Assembly: GCA_035461525.1 (NCBI GenBank)
Contig: DATHVD010000009.1
Coordinates: 1-51,257, forward strand
DNA length: 51,257 nt
Direction of reading: 5' to 3'
Source of the DNA: JAIBJN01 sp035461525
Lineage (GTDB): Bacteria; Actinomycetota; Thermoleophilia; Gaiellales; Gaiellaceae
Part shown: positions 40,019 to 48,542 of the stretch, one piece after another
Position numbering within the stretch: the first letter of the stretch is position 1
Layout: the number at the start of each line of letters is the position of its first letter
Notes under the pieces: model-generated
What the model saw: only the letters and a program-made list of their open reading frames with translations
Told to the model about the DNA's origin: nothing
Databases searched by the model: none
Program-made: the position numbers and the translations under genes

Positions 40019-40024
40019 TAAGGT
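40019..40024 (+). promoter_or_regulatory. -10-like box, leaderless start of topB
   Basis: TAAGGT ends 7 bases before ATG 40032 inside the 35-base divergent gap. No ribosome site is present. Confidence 0.45.
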
Positions 40025-40031
40025 GAATCGC

Positions 40032-42263
40032 ATGCCCAAGACCCTCGTCATCGCCGAGAAGCCGTCCGTCGGCCGCGACCTCGCGGGCGCGCTGCCGGGC
40101 GCCTTCAAGCAGTCGAAGGACAAGACCCACCTCGTCGGCGACGAGTACGTGATCTCGTGGGCGGTCGGCCATCTCGTCGGGCTCGCCGACCCCGAGGAGT
40201 ACGACGAGAAGCTGAAGAAGTGGCGCTTCGCCGACCTGCCGATCGTGCCCGACCGCTTCAAGCTCGTCCCCAACGACGAGCGGGCGAAGAGGCAGCTGTC
40301 CGCCGTGCACAAGCTGATCAAGGACGAGGACGTCGACCTGATCGTCAACGCCTGCGACGCCGGCCGCGAGGGCGAGCTCATCTTCGCCTACCTCTACGAG
40401 ACGTCGGGCACGAAGAAGCCGGTCAAGCGGCTCTGGCTCAACTCGATGACGAAGAAGGCGATCGAGGAGGCGTTCGGTGAGCTGCGCGACGGCGAGGAAC
40501 TGCGCCTGCTCGAGGAGGCGGCCCGCTCGCGCTCGGAGGCCGACTGGCTCGTCGGCATGAACGCGACCCGGGCGGCGTCGATCCGACTTCGAGCGGCCTT
40601 CGACGGCGCCGTCTCGCTCGGCCGCGTCCAGACGCCGACGCTCGCGCTCGTCGTGCGCCGCGAGCTCGCCATCCGCGCCTTCGTCCCCGAGCCCTACTGG
40701 CTCGTCGAGGCCGCCTTCGCCGCCTCGGGCGAGCGGCGCTACAGCGGACGCTACCTGGGCGGGAAGCGCATCAAGGAGGAGGAGGCCTCGGCGATCGTCG
40801 CGGCCGTCACGGGGCAGCCGGGTGAGATCACGAAGCTGGAGAAGAAGGAGGAGCGCGAGGCGTCGCAGCTCCTCTACGATCTGACGTCGCTCCAGCGGCA
40901 CGCGAACACCCTCTTCGGCTTCTCGGCGCGCCGGACGCTCGCGGCCGCGCAGAAGCTCTACGAGGAGCACAAGGCGATCACGTACCCGCGCACGAGCTCC
41001 CGGTTCCTCACGAGCGACATGATCGGCGAGATCAAGCCGACCGCCTCGCTCGTCGGACGGCACGACCGCTATGCCAAGGCCGCCGCGTACGTCACGCGGC
41101 TCGACAAGCTGCCGCTGGGGCGCGTGGTCAACAACGAGCGCGTCGACGACCACCACGCCATCATCCCGACGCGCTCCGAACACGACCTGGCGAAGCTCTC
41201 GCCGGACGAGATGCGCGTCTACGACCTGGTCGCCAAGCGCTTCCTCGCCGTCTTCCACCCTGCGGCCGTCTACGAGCGCACGCGCATCGAGACGACGGTC
41301 GCCGACCACGTCTTCCGCACGTCCGGCCGCGTGCTCGTCGAGGCCGGCTGGAAGAGCGTCTACGGCGAGGAGGCCCAGACGGGCGGCAAGGAGGAGGACG
41401 ACTCCGGCGGCGACCAGCTCCTGCCCGTGCTCGAGCAGGGCGAGGCTGTCGAGACCCGCTCCGTCGAGTCGCTTCGCAAGGAGACCCAGCCGCCGCGACG
41501 ATTCACGGAGGCGTCGCTGCTCGCGGCGATGGAGACCGCGGGGAAGGACATCGCCGCCGCGGAGCTTCGCGAGGCGATGAAGGAGTCCGGCATCGGCACG
41601 CCGGCGACGCGGGCGGCCATCATCGAGCGGCTGATCCAGGTCGGCTACGTCGAGCGCGAAGGCCGCGCGCTGCTCGCCACCGAGAAGGGCGTGCAGGTCA
41701 TCTCGCTCCTCGGCGAGCATCCGCTCACGTCGGCGGAGCTGACGGGCGACTGGGAGCGCCGCCTGGGGCGCATCGAGCAGGGCGCCGACTCCCGCCCCGC
41801 GTTCATGGCCGACATCGTCCGGTTCACGACCGACACGGTCGCCGAGCTCGACAAGCTCAAGGGCGTGAAGATCGAGCGCGCGAACCTCGGGCCGTGCCCC
41901 GTCTGCGGCCGCGACGTGATCGAGAACCGCAAGGGCTACTCGTGCTGGTCGAAGGACGACCCGGGCTGCGGCTTCGTCATCTGGAAGAAAAAGGCCTCGA
42001 AGATCCTGCCCGTCGGTGTGGTCAAGGAGCTGATGGAGACGCGCCGCACCGCGAAGCCGGTCCCGGGGTTCCGCGGCCGCTCGGGCCGCACGTTCAGCGC
42101 CAAGCTCCGCCTGGAGCAGGGCGAGGACGGCAAGTGGCGGGTCGAGTTCGACGAGGAGTGGGCGAACCGTCCCAGAGAGCCCGAGGAGCCGGAGGCGGCC
42201 GCCGAGGGGAACGGCACCCCCGAGGCCGAACCTGCCGAAACCTCGGTCAGCGCGGCCTCCTGA
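40032..42263 (+). CDS. topB: DNA topoisomerase III (type IA)
   Basis: ATP-independent type IA topoisomerase of 743 residues. The Toprim domain opens TLVIAEKPSVGRDLAGALPG and has NACDAGREGELIFAYLYE (metal-binding D-x-D-equivalent). The strand-cleaving Tyr is residue 318 in AITYPRTSSRFLTSD. VDDHHAIIPT and SLGRVQTPTLALVVRRE are type IA blocks, and ESGIGTPATRAAIIERL precedes the C-terminal part. The tail has a Cys zinc ribbon (GPCPVCGRDVIENRKGYSCW) with GCGFVIWKK, as in TopB. It begins MPKTLVIAEKP at ATG 40032; an upstream in-frame start would add 11 non-conserved residues. Confidence 0.92.
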   Translation: MPKTLVIAEKPSVGRDLAGALPGAFKQSKDKTHLVGDEYVISWAVGHLVGLADPEEYDEKLKKWRFADLPIVPDRFKLVPNDERAKRQLSAVHKLIKDEDVDLIVNACDAGREGELIFAYLYETSGTKKPVKRLWLNSMTKKAIEEAFGELRDGEELRLLEEAARSRSEADWLVGMNATRAASIRLRAAFDGAVSLGRVQTPTLALVVRRELAIRAFVPEPYWLVEAAFAASGERRYSGRYLGGKRIKEEEASAIVAAVTGQPGEITKLEKKEEREASQLLYDLTSLQRHANTLFGFSARRTLAAAQKLYEEHKAITYPRTSSRFLTSDMIGEIKPTASLVGRHDRYAKAAAYVTRLDKLPLGRVVNNERVDDHHAIIPTRSEHDLAKLSPDEMRVYDLVAKRFLAVFHPAAVYERTRIETTVADHVFRTSGRVLVEAGWKSVYGEEAQTGGKEEDDSGGDQLLPVLEQGEAVETRSVESLRKETQPPRRFTEASLLAAMETAGKDIAAAELREAMKESGIGTPATRAAIIERLIQVGYVEREGRALLATEKGVQVISLLGEHPLTSAELTGDWERRLGRIEQGADSRPAFMADIVRFTTDTVAELDKLKGVKIERANLGPCPVCGRDVIENRKGYSCWSKDDPGCGFVIWKKKASKILPVGVVKELMETRRTAKPVPGFRGRSGRTFSAKLRLEQGEDGKWRVEFDEEWANRPREPEEPEAAAEGNGTPEAEPAETSVSAAS

Positions 42264-42281
42264 GCGCGAGGCGAGCTCCTG

Positions 42282-42296
42282 TTAACCGGGGGTTAA
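42282..42296. repeat. TTAACC palindrome in the topB-sigma gap
   Basis: TTAACC-GGG-GGTTAA is a perfect inverted repeat 19 bases after the topB stop. The 150-base gap to the sigma gene is otherwise without genes. A TAGAGT at 42334-42339 is a possible -10 box, but no convincing -35 accompanies it. The palindrome could be an operator. Confidence 0.4.
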
Positions 42297-42413
42297 GCCA
42301 CCCAGAAGCGGGTATGCGCACGAGGGAATGCGTCGTAGAGTGAGAACGTTTCCGAGGGTGGAGCCGTACCAATCCACCTGCCCTCGTTTAGCGAAAGGAC
42401 AGAGAGAAAGACA

Positions 42414-43466
42414 TTGAGCCAGAATTCCGTGCACGACGTACTTGACACCCAGGCCGGCCGCACGCTCATCGAGAGCGCAGAGGAGCGTGGCTACGTCGAG
42501 CCTGCGGAGATCGAGGCGCTGGCGCTGGAGCTGGACCTCGGCGACGAGGAGATCGCCGAGGTCGCGCACGAGCTCGAGACGATCGGCCTCGAGGTCGGCG
42601 CCCCTACCGAGGAGGTCGCCGCCCCGATCGCCGCCGATCCGGTCACCGGAGCGGGCGACAGCCTGCAGCTCTTTCTCGCCGACGTCGGCCGCCACAAGCT
42701 GCTCACCGCCGCCGAGGAGGTGGCGCTCGCGAAGCGCCTGGAGAAGGGCGACCTGCTCGCCAAGAGGCGCATGATCGAGTCGAACCTGCGCCTCGTCGTC
42801 TCCATCGCCAAGGGCTACCGGGGCCTCGGCGTCCCCTTCCTCGACCTGATCCAGGAGGGCACGCTCGGCCTCAACCGCGCCGTGGAGAAGTTCGACTGGC
42901 GGCGGGGGTTCAAGTTCTCGACCTACGCCACGTGGTGGATCCGCCAGTCCGTGCAGCGCGCGGTCGCGAACAACGCCCGCACGATCCGCGTCCCCGTCCA
43001 CGTCGTCGAACGGCAGCAGAAGCTCGGCCGGGCCGCCCGCCGGCTCGAGGTCGAGCTCGGCCGCGACGCGACGCGGCAGGAGCTCGCGGACGCGACGGGC
43101 CTCCCCCTCCAGCACGTCGAGGAGGCGCTCTCGGCCGCCCAGGCCTCCGTCTCGCTGAACCAGAGCGTCGGCTCGGACGACGAGGGCGAGCTCGGCGACC
43201 TCTTCGCCGACCGCGACGCGGCCGATCCGTTCGACGAGGCCGAGGAGTCCCTGCGTAAGCAGGGCGTCCGCAAGGCTCTCGACGCCCTTCCCGAGCGGGA
43301 GCGGAGAATCCTCGAGCTGCGCTTCGGCTTCGAGGGCGACCCGTGGACGCTCGAGGCGATCGGCGCCGAGCTGGGCCTCACGCGCGAGCGGGTCCGTCAA
43401 CTGGAGGGCCAGGCTCTCCAGCGCCTCGCCGCGCTCCGCGACCTCGCCTCCGTCGCGGCCGCCTGA
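42414..43466 (+). CDS. RNA polymerase sigma-70 factor, primary type (SigA/RpoD-like)
   Basis: Sigma factor of 350 residues. Residues about 10-60 (TLIESAEERGYVEPAEIEAL onward) look like a compact region 1.1. Region 1.2 follows (DSLQLFLADVGRHKLLTAAE), then region 2 (KRRMIESNLRLVVSIAKGYR, FLDLIQEGTLGLNRAVEKFD, and FKFSTYATWWIRQSVQRAVA, the -10 recognition helix). Region 3 has VPVHVVERQQKLGRAARRLE, and region 4 ends with LELRFGFEGDPWTLEAIGAE and the HTH LTRERVRQLEGQALQRL. It is either the housekeeping sigma or a close group 2 paralog. The start is TTG 42414; a downstream GTG (42429) is possible. Confidence 0.92.
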   Translation: MSQNSVHDVLDTQAGRTLIESAEERGYVEPAEIEALALELDLGDEEIAEVAHELETIGLEVGAPTEEVAAPIAADPVTGAGDSLQLFLADVGRHKLLTAAEEVALAKRLEKGDLLAKRRMIESNLRLVVSIAKGYRGLGVPFLDLIQEGTLGLNRAVEKFDWRRGFKFSTYATWWIRQSVQRAVANNARTIRVPVHVVERQQKLGRAARRLEVELGRDATRQELADATGLPLQHVEEALSAAQASVSLNQSVGSDDEGELGDLFADRDAADPFDEAEESLRKQGVRKALDALPERERRILELRFGFEGDPWTLEAIGAELGLTRERVRQLEGQALQRLAALRDLASVAAA

Positions 43467-43493
43467 GCGGTCGCGGGCCACCAAGAGACCTCG

Positions 43494-43519
43494 GAACGCC
43501 GGCCTCTCGGCCGGCGTTC
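43494..43519 (+). terminator. Terminator hairpin after the sigma gene
   Basis: Arms GAACGCCGGCC and GGCCGGCGTTC form a perfect 11-bp stem with a TCTC loop, 27 bases after the sigma stop. The stem is followed by TGCTTGCT rather than a full T-run. Confidence 0.8.
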
Positions 43520-43557
43520 TGCTTGCTCGTCCGACCTCTGGATGGAGCGGGAGGGGA

Positions 43558-43597
43558 GGGGCGGAACCCACCGCATTGAGCTCCGCCCCCGTTTGTT
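43558..43597 (+). terminator. Second hairpin with T-rich tail
   Basis: Arms GGGGCGGA (43558-43565) and TCCGCCCC (43582-43589) with a 16-base loop, followed by CGTTTGTT. It may back up the first terminator or end a short transcript. Confidence 0.45.
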
Positions 43598-43790
43598 GCC
43601 GGCCAGTGCCCCCGCCGCATCGGGGCCGACCGGCAGATCCCGTCGGCCCTTGCCCCCGGCACCGGGGCCGACCGACAATCTCTGCGCGGAGTATCAGCGT
43701 TTTGGGGCCGGTTGATCCATCCCCCGGCCGATGGTTCACCGCGCCGCTTCACCTTCCCCGAGCGCCGGAGCGGCTTGCCGCGGCTAACCG
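43598..43790. other. Structured intergenic stretch with an imperfect tandem repeat
   Basis: The 405-base sigma-to-transporter gap has no credible gene. After the two hairpins it has two similar units, each built on GCCCCCG...CGGGGCCGACCG and followed by (G)CAGATC or ACAATC, near 43608-43641 and 43651-43683. GGGCCGAC/GTCGGCCC and GGCCGG/CCGGCC can pair. It could be a small structured RNA, a 5' leader or decayed terminators; no known riboswitch core was recognised. Confidence 0.35.
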
Positions 43791-43795
43791 CCGAC

Positions 43796-43825
43796 TTGAT
43801 TGCACGTCGAAGCTCCTGGGATACT
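43796..43825 (+). promoter_or_regulatory. Promoter of the peptide ABC transporter operon
   Basis: TTGATT (43796-43801), an 18-base spacer and GATACT (43820-43825) lie 46 bases before the GTG. A small CTGCCC/GGGCAG hairpin sits in the leader, ahead of AAGGAG at 43861-43866. Confidence 0.6.
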
Positions 43826-43871
43826 GCGCTGCCCTCTTCTGGGCAGGACCACACTAAGTAAAGGAGAGGAT

Positions 43872-45578
43872 GTGAGGGGAAAGTCGTTCAGGGTCCTCCT
43901 GCTTCTCGTCGCGATGCTGTTCGCGCTGGGCACAGCCGGCTGCGGCGGCGACGACGACGAAGAGCCGGCGGACACAGAAGCCGCAGAGACGGAGACCGGC
44001 GAGGAGCCGTCCGCAGAAGGGGGAACCCTCGTCTTCGCAGGCGCGGCCGACCCGGTCGCCCTCGACGGAGCGCTCGTCTCGGACGGCGAGTCGCTGCGCG
44101 TCATCGACCAGATCTTCGAGGGGCTCGTGACCCTGAGCGAGGGCGGCACGGACATCGAGCCGGACCTCGCCGAGTCCTGGGAGGCAAGCGACGACGGCCT
44201 CCAGTGGACGTTCAACCTGCGTGACGGGGTCACGTTCCACGACGGCGAGCCGTTCAACGCCGAGGCGGTCTGCTTCAACTTCGACCGCTGGTACAACTTC
44301 ACGGGCACCCTCCAGAACCCGAGCGCGTCGTACTACTGGCAGACGGTGTTCGGAGGCTTCGCGGAGCCCGAGGAGGGCAGCCCCGAGAGCAGCCTCTACG
44401 AAAGCTGCGACGCCATTGACGACCTGACCGTGCAGCTCAACCTGACCTCGCCGTCGGCGTCGTTCCTCGGCGCCCTCGCGCTCACGAACTTCACGATCGC
44501 GAGCCCGGCCGCGCTGCAGGAGTTCGGCGCGGACGAGGGCGAGGTCGACGACGAGGGCGTGTTCCGCCCGACCGGCACGTACGGCACGGAGCACCCCACG
44601 GGCACCGGCCCCTTCAAGTTCGACTCGTGGACGCGGGGCGACCGGCTCACGCTCGTCCGCAACGACGACTACTGGGGCGAGCCGGCCCATCTCGACACGC
44701 TCATCTTCCGCCCGATCCCCGACAACGCGGCGCGCCTCCAGGCGCTCCAGGCCGGCGATATCGACGGGTACGACCTCGTCGAGCCGCAAGACGTGCCCAC
44801 GATCGAGGGCGACGAGAACCTGCAGATCCTCGACCGGCCGCCGTTCAACGTCGGCTACGTGGGGATCACGCAGTCGCACGAGCCCCTCGACCAGCTCGAG
44901 GTGCGGCAGGCGATCGCGCACGCGCTCAACCGCCAGGAAGTGATCGACAACTTCTACGCGGGCCGCGGCGAGGTCGCCCATCAGTTCATGCCGCCCGACC
45001 TGTTCGGCTACGCCGACGAGGTGACGGAGTACGAGTACGACCCGGATCGGTCCCGCCAGCTCCTCGAGGACGCGGGGCTCGAGCTGCCGGTCAGGGTCAC
45101 GTTCTGCTACCCGACGGACGTCTCTCGGCCGTACATGCCGGATCCGGTGCGGAACTACGAGGCGTTCGCCGCGCACCTGAACGAGGCCGGCTTCGAGATC
45201 GAGCCTCGCAGCGCTCCGTGGAGCCCCGACTACCTCGGCATCGTCAACGAGGGCAGGTGCCCGCTCTACCTGCTCGGCTGGACGGGCGACTTCGCCGACC
45301 CGGACAACTTCGTCGGCACGTTCTTCCAGACGGAGCAGGACGCCTGGGGCTTCAACAACCCCGAGCTCTTCGACCTGCTCGACCGCGCCGAGGTGGAGAC
45401 GGACGAGGAGGCCCGGATCGGCCTCTACCAGGAGGCGAACCAGGTGATCGCGGACTTCCTCCCCGGTGTGCCGTACGCGCACAGCCGGCCCGCGCTCGCC
45501 TTCCGGGCGAACATCTCCGGCTACGTCCCGAGCCCGGTCTCGCTGGAGCAGTTCTCGACCGTCCGGATCGAGGAATAG
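43872..45578 (+). CDS. Peptide ABC transporter substrate-binding lipoprotein (SBP family 5)
   Basis: Extracytoplasmic solute receptor of 568 residues. The signal peptide (RVLLLLVAMLFALGTAGC) ends in a lipobox with Cys24, followed by an acidic, Thr/Glu-rich linker. The family 5 blocks are LVTLSEGGTDIEPDLAESWE, WTFNLRDGVTFHDGEPFNAE, GTGPFKFDSWTRGDRLTLVR and VRQAIAHALNRQEVIDNFYA. Near the end, CPLYLLGWTGDFADPDNF is typical of DppA/OppA-type proteins. Substrates are usually di- or oligopeptides, sometimes nickel or glycosides. GTG 43872 has AAAGGAGAG five bases upstream. It is the first gene of a five-gene importer. Confidence 0.93.
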   Translation: MRGKSFRVLLLLVAMLFALGTAGCGGDDDEEPADTEAAETETGEEPSAEGGTLVFAGAADPVALDGALVSDGESLRVIDQIFEGLVTLSEGGTDIEPDLAESWEASDDGLQWTFNLRDGVTFHDGEPFNAEAVCFNFDRWYNFTGTLQNPSASYYWQTVFGGFAEPEEGSPESSLYESCDAIDDLTVQLNLTSPSASFLGALALTNFTIASPAALQEFGADEGEVDDEGVFRPTGTYGTEHPTGTGPFKFDSWTRGDRLTLVRNDDYWGEPAHLDTLIFRPIPDNAARLQALQAGDIDGYDLVEPQDVPTIEGDENLQILDRPPFNVGYVGITQSHEPLDQLEVRQAIAHALNRQEVIDNFYAGRGEVAHQFMPPDLFGYADEVTEYEYDPDRSRQLLEDAGLELPVRVTFCYPTDVSRPYMPDPVRNYEAFAAHLNEAGFEIEPRSAPWSPDYLGIVNEGRCPLYLLGWTGDFADPDNFVGTFFQTEQDAWGFNNPELFDLLDRAEVETDEEARIGLYQEANQVIADFLPGVPYAHSRPALAFRANISGYVPSPVSLEQFSTVRIEE

Positions 45579-45622
45579 GCAGAGCCTGAGAGAAGACAGC
45601 CGGCGGACGACGAACGAGAACC

Positions 45623-46627
45623 ATGCTTCGCTTCGTCGTCCGCCGGATCATGCTCCTCGTCCCGATCCTGATCGGGCTCTCGCTTCTCGTCTTCCTCTGG
45701 ATCAGAGCCCTGCCGGGCGGCCCCGCGCAGGCGCTCCTCGGCGAGCGGGCGACGGCCGCCCAGATCGAGCAGATCGAGCGCGACTACGGCCTCGACGAGC
45801 CGGTCTACGTGCAGTACTGGCGCTACGTCGAGACGGTGGCGGCACTCGACTTCGGCGACAGCATCACGACCCGCCGGCCGGTCACGACGGAGATCAGGGA
45901 GCGCTTCCCCGCCACGGTCGAGCTGGCGCTCGCCGCGATGCTCTTCTCGGTGCTCGTCGGGATCCCGCTCGGGTTCGTGGCCGCAAAGCGTTACGGGACT
46001 TTCGTCGACCACGCGAGCCTCGTCGCGTCCCTGATCGGGATCTCGATCCCCGTGTTCTTCCTGGCGATCATCCTCAAGTACGTCTTCGCCGTGAAGCTCG
46101 GGTGGTTACCCACGGTGGGTCGGATGTCGGTCACGATCAACATCGACCACCCGACGAACCTCTACCTTCTCGACGCGATCATCGCCCGCAACTGGGAGGC
46201 GTTCGTGGACGTCGTCAAGCACCTGATCCTGCCCGCGATCGCGCTCGGGTCGATCCCCCTCGCAATCGTGGCGCGCATCACGCGCGCGTCCGTTCTCGAC
46301 GTCCAGAACGAGGACTACGTGCGCACGGCCCGGGCGAAGGGCGTCGCGCCGATGGCGGTCGACCGCCGGCATGTCCTCCGCAACGCGCTCCTGCCGATCG
46401 CGACGATCATCGGCCTCCAGACGGGGCTGCTCCTGTCGGGCGCCGTCCTCACGGAGACGGTCTTCGCCTGGCCCGGGATCGGCACCTGGCTCGTGGGGGC
46501 GATCCAGGCACGGGACTACCCGGTGCTGCAGGGCGGGATCCTCTTCGTCTCGATCGTCTTCGTGCTCGTCAACCTGGTCGTGGACATTTCGTACGCGGTC
46601 ATCAACCCGCGGATCAGGTACTCGTAG
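45623..46627 (+). CDS. Peptide ABC transporter permease, DppB type
   Basis: Inner-membrane permease of 334 residues with six predicted spans. The N-terminus RRIMLLVPILIGLSLLVFLW is the first span, and the following RALPGGPAQALLG with YGLDEPVYVQYWRYV is the DppB periplasmic signature. The cytoplasmic EAA loop is present as YVRTARAKGVAPMAVDRRHV with RNALLPIATIIGLQTG. SGAVLTETVFAWPGIGTWLV closes the conserved part. A ribosome site is weak (GAGAA region). It precedes the second permease with no gap. Confidence 0.92.
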   Translation: MLRFVVRRIMLLVPILIGLSLLVFLWIRALPGGPAQALLGERATAAQIEQIERDYGLDEPVYVQYWRYVETVAALDFGDSITTRRPVTTEIRERFPATVELALAAMLFSVLVGIPLGFVAAKRYGTFVDHASLVASLIGISIPVFFLAIILKYVFAVKLGWLPTVGRMSVTINIDHPTNLYLLDAIIARNWEAFVDVVKHLILPAIALGSIPLAIVARITRASVLDVQNEDYVRTARAKGVAPMAVDRRHVLRNALLPIATIIGLQTGLLLSGAVLTETVFAWPGIGTWLVGAIQARDYPVLQGGILFVSIVFVLVNLVVDISYAVINPRIRYS

Positions 46628-47536
46628 ATGTCGGTCGCCGAAGTCGAGTCGCGAGCGCTCGAGCTCGAGGCGCCTAGCGGGCTCTGGAAGGAGGCCTGGC
46701 TCCGCCTTCGGAAGAACCCCGGAGCGCTGCTCGGCTTCGGGCTCGTGGCCGCCTTCGCCCTCGTCGCGATCTTCGCGCCGCTGATAGCGCCCTTCGACCC
46801 GCGGGCCCAGGACATCGGCGCGCTCCAGGGCCGCTGCTGCCCGGGACCCTCGGCCGAGCACTGGTTCGGGCTCGACGACCTCGGTCGCGACGAGTTCTCG
46901 CGGGTCGTCTACGGAGCGCGCTACTCGCTCGTGATCGGCGTCGTCGCCGTGACCGTTGGGCTGACGTTCGGGCTCCTGCTCGGCGCGACCGCCGGCTACG
47001 TCGGCGGTGCCGTCGACTCGGTGATCATGCGCTTCGTCGACGTGATGCTCTCGATCCCGGGGCTCCTGCTCGCCATCGGGATCGTGGCGATGCTCGGGCC
47101 TGGGATCGTCCAGATCATGATCGCGGTGGGCGTGACGCAGATACCGATCTTCGCGCGACTCCTCCGCGGGTCGATCCTCGCCCAGCGCGAGAGCGACTTC
47201 GTGCTCGCGGCCCGCTCCGTCGGCGTGCCCAGACGGACGATCCTGGCGTCGCACATTCTTCCGAACTCGATCTCGCCCGTGATCGTCCAGGGAACGCTGG
47301 CCATGGCCGTGGCCATCATCGACGTGGCCGGCCTGGGGTTCCTGGGCCTCGGCCCGCAGGATCCCTCGACGCCGGAGTGGGGGACGATGCTGACGAACAC
47401 CGTTCGCTACCTCCAGACCGCCCCGCATCTTGCGATCATCCCCGGCGTGGCGATCGTCCTCTCCGTACTCGGCTTCAACCTGATCGGCGACGGTCTGCGC
47501 GAGGCCCTCGACCCGAAGCTGCGTGGCCGTGGCTAG
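46628..47536 (+). CDS. Peptide ABC transporter permease, DppC type
   Basis: Second permease, 302 residues. After a polar N-terminus (about 1-30), the first span GALLGFGLVAAFALVAIFAP is followed by APFDPRAQDIGALQG and HWFGLDDLGRDEFSRVVYGA, the DppC/OppC signature. The EAA loop reads FVLAARSVGVPRRTILASHI with LPNSISPVIVQGTLAMAVAI. LSFLGLG-like AGLGFLGLGPQDPSTPEWG is also conserved. Its ATG directly follows the stop of the first permease. Confidence 0.92.
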   Translation: MSVAEVESRALELEAPSGLWKEAWLRLRKNPGALLGFGLVAAFALVAIFAPLIAPFDPRAQDIGALQGRCCPGPSAEHWFGLDDLGRDEFSRVVYGARYSLVIGVVAVTVGLTFGLLLGATAGYVGGAVDSVIMRFVDVMLSIPGLLLAIGIVAMLGPGIVQIMIAVGVTQIPIFARLLRGSILAQRESDFVLAARSVGVPRRTILASHILPNSISPVIVQGTLAMAVAIIDVAGLGFLGLGPQDPSTPEWGTMLTNTVRYLQTAPHLAIIPGVAIVLSVLGFNLIGDGLREALDPKLRGRG

Positions 47537-48542
47537 AGAGCCGCTTCTCGCCGTCGAGGACCTGCGCGTCGAGTTCTGGACCGAGCGCGGGACGGTCTAC
47601 GCCGTCAACGGCATCAGCTTCGACATCGCCCCCGGCGAGACCCTGGGCATCGTGGGCGAGTCCGGCTGCGGGAAGAGCGTGACGGCGCTCGCCCTCCTCG
47701 GCATCCTCCCGCGAGCCGGGCGGGTGACGTCCGGGCGCGCGCTCTTCGAGGGCCGCGACCTCCTGCAGTTGCGGGATCGCGCATTGCGGAAGATCCGCGG
47801 CCGCGACATCGCGATGATCTTCCAGGACCCGATGACGTCCCTGAATCCGGTGCTGACCGTGGGACGTCAGATCCGGGAGGCGCTCGAGATCCACTTCGAC
47901 CTCGGTCGCAAGGATGCGAACGCCCGCGCCGCGGAGCTGCTCGACCGGGTCGGGATCCCGGGGGCGGCACAGCGGCTCAAGGACTACCCGCACCAGTTCT
48001 CGGGTGGCATGCGCCAGCGGGCGATGATCGCCATGGCGCTCGCGTGCGATCCGAAGCTCCTGATCGCGGACGAGCCGACGACCGCGCTGGACGTGACCAT
48101 CCAGGCGCAGATCCTCGAGCTCCTGCGCGAGCTCGTAGCCGAGCAGGACGCCGCCCTGATCCTCATCACGCACGACCTCGGCGTCGTCGCGGGCATGTGC
48201 TCGCGCGTGAACGTCATGTACGGAGGAATGTTCATGGAGGCCGGCTCCGCCAGGCAGCTCTTCGCGCGACCGCGCCATCCGTACACCTACGGCCTCCTTC
48301 AGTCGGTGCCGCGTCTCGACGCCACGCGAAAGGAGCCGCTGACGCCGATCGAGGGCGCCCCGCGCGACATGCTCAGCCCGCCGAGCGCGTGTCCGTTCGA
48401 GCCGCGCTGCCGCTACGCGGTCGACGAGTCGAGCAGGGAGGTGCCCCCGCTTCGCGAGCTCGAGCCGGGTCACTTCGTCGCCTGCTTCAACCCCGTCCCC
48501 GCCGAGGAGTGGGAGCGGACGAAGGCGGCGGCGCTTGGCTGA
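47523..48542 (+). CDS. Peptide ABC transporter ATPase, DppD type
   Basis: Cytoplasmic ATP-binding subunit of 339 residues. Walker A is GESGCGKSVT, the Q-loop is in DIAMIFQDPMTSLNPVLTVG, the ABC signature is QFSGGMRQRAMIAMALAC, Walker B is KLLIADEPTTALDVTIQAQI and the switch His is in LILITHDLGVVAGM. The C-terminal oligopeptide-type extension has a Cys set (ACPFEPRCRY, ACF), as in OppD/DppD proteins that carry a Cys motif. The GTG start overlaps the permease end by 14 bases. An in-frame GTG two codons later is an alternative. Confidence 0.94.
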   Translation: MAVAREPLLAVEDLRVEFWTERGTVYAVNGISFDIAPGETLGIVGESGCGKSVTALALLGILPRAGRVTSGRALFEGRDLLQLRDRALRKIRGRDIAMIFQDPMTSLNPVLTVGRQIREALEIHFDLGRKDANARAAELLDRVGIPGAAQRLKDYPHQFSGGMRQRAMIAMALACDPKLLIADEPTTALDVTIQAQILELLRELVAEQDAALILITHDLGVVAGMCSRVNVMYGGMFMEAGSARQLFARPRHPYTYGLLQSVPRLDATRKEPLTPIEGAPRDMLSPPSACPFEPRCRYAVDESSREVPPLRELEPGHFVACFNPVPAEEWERTKAAALG

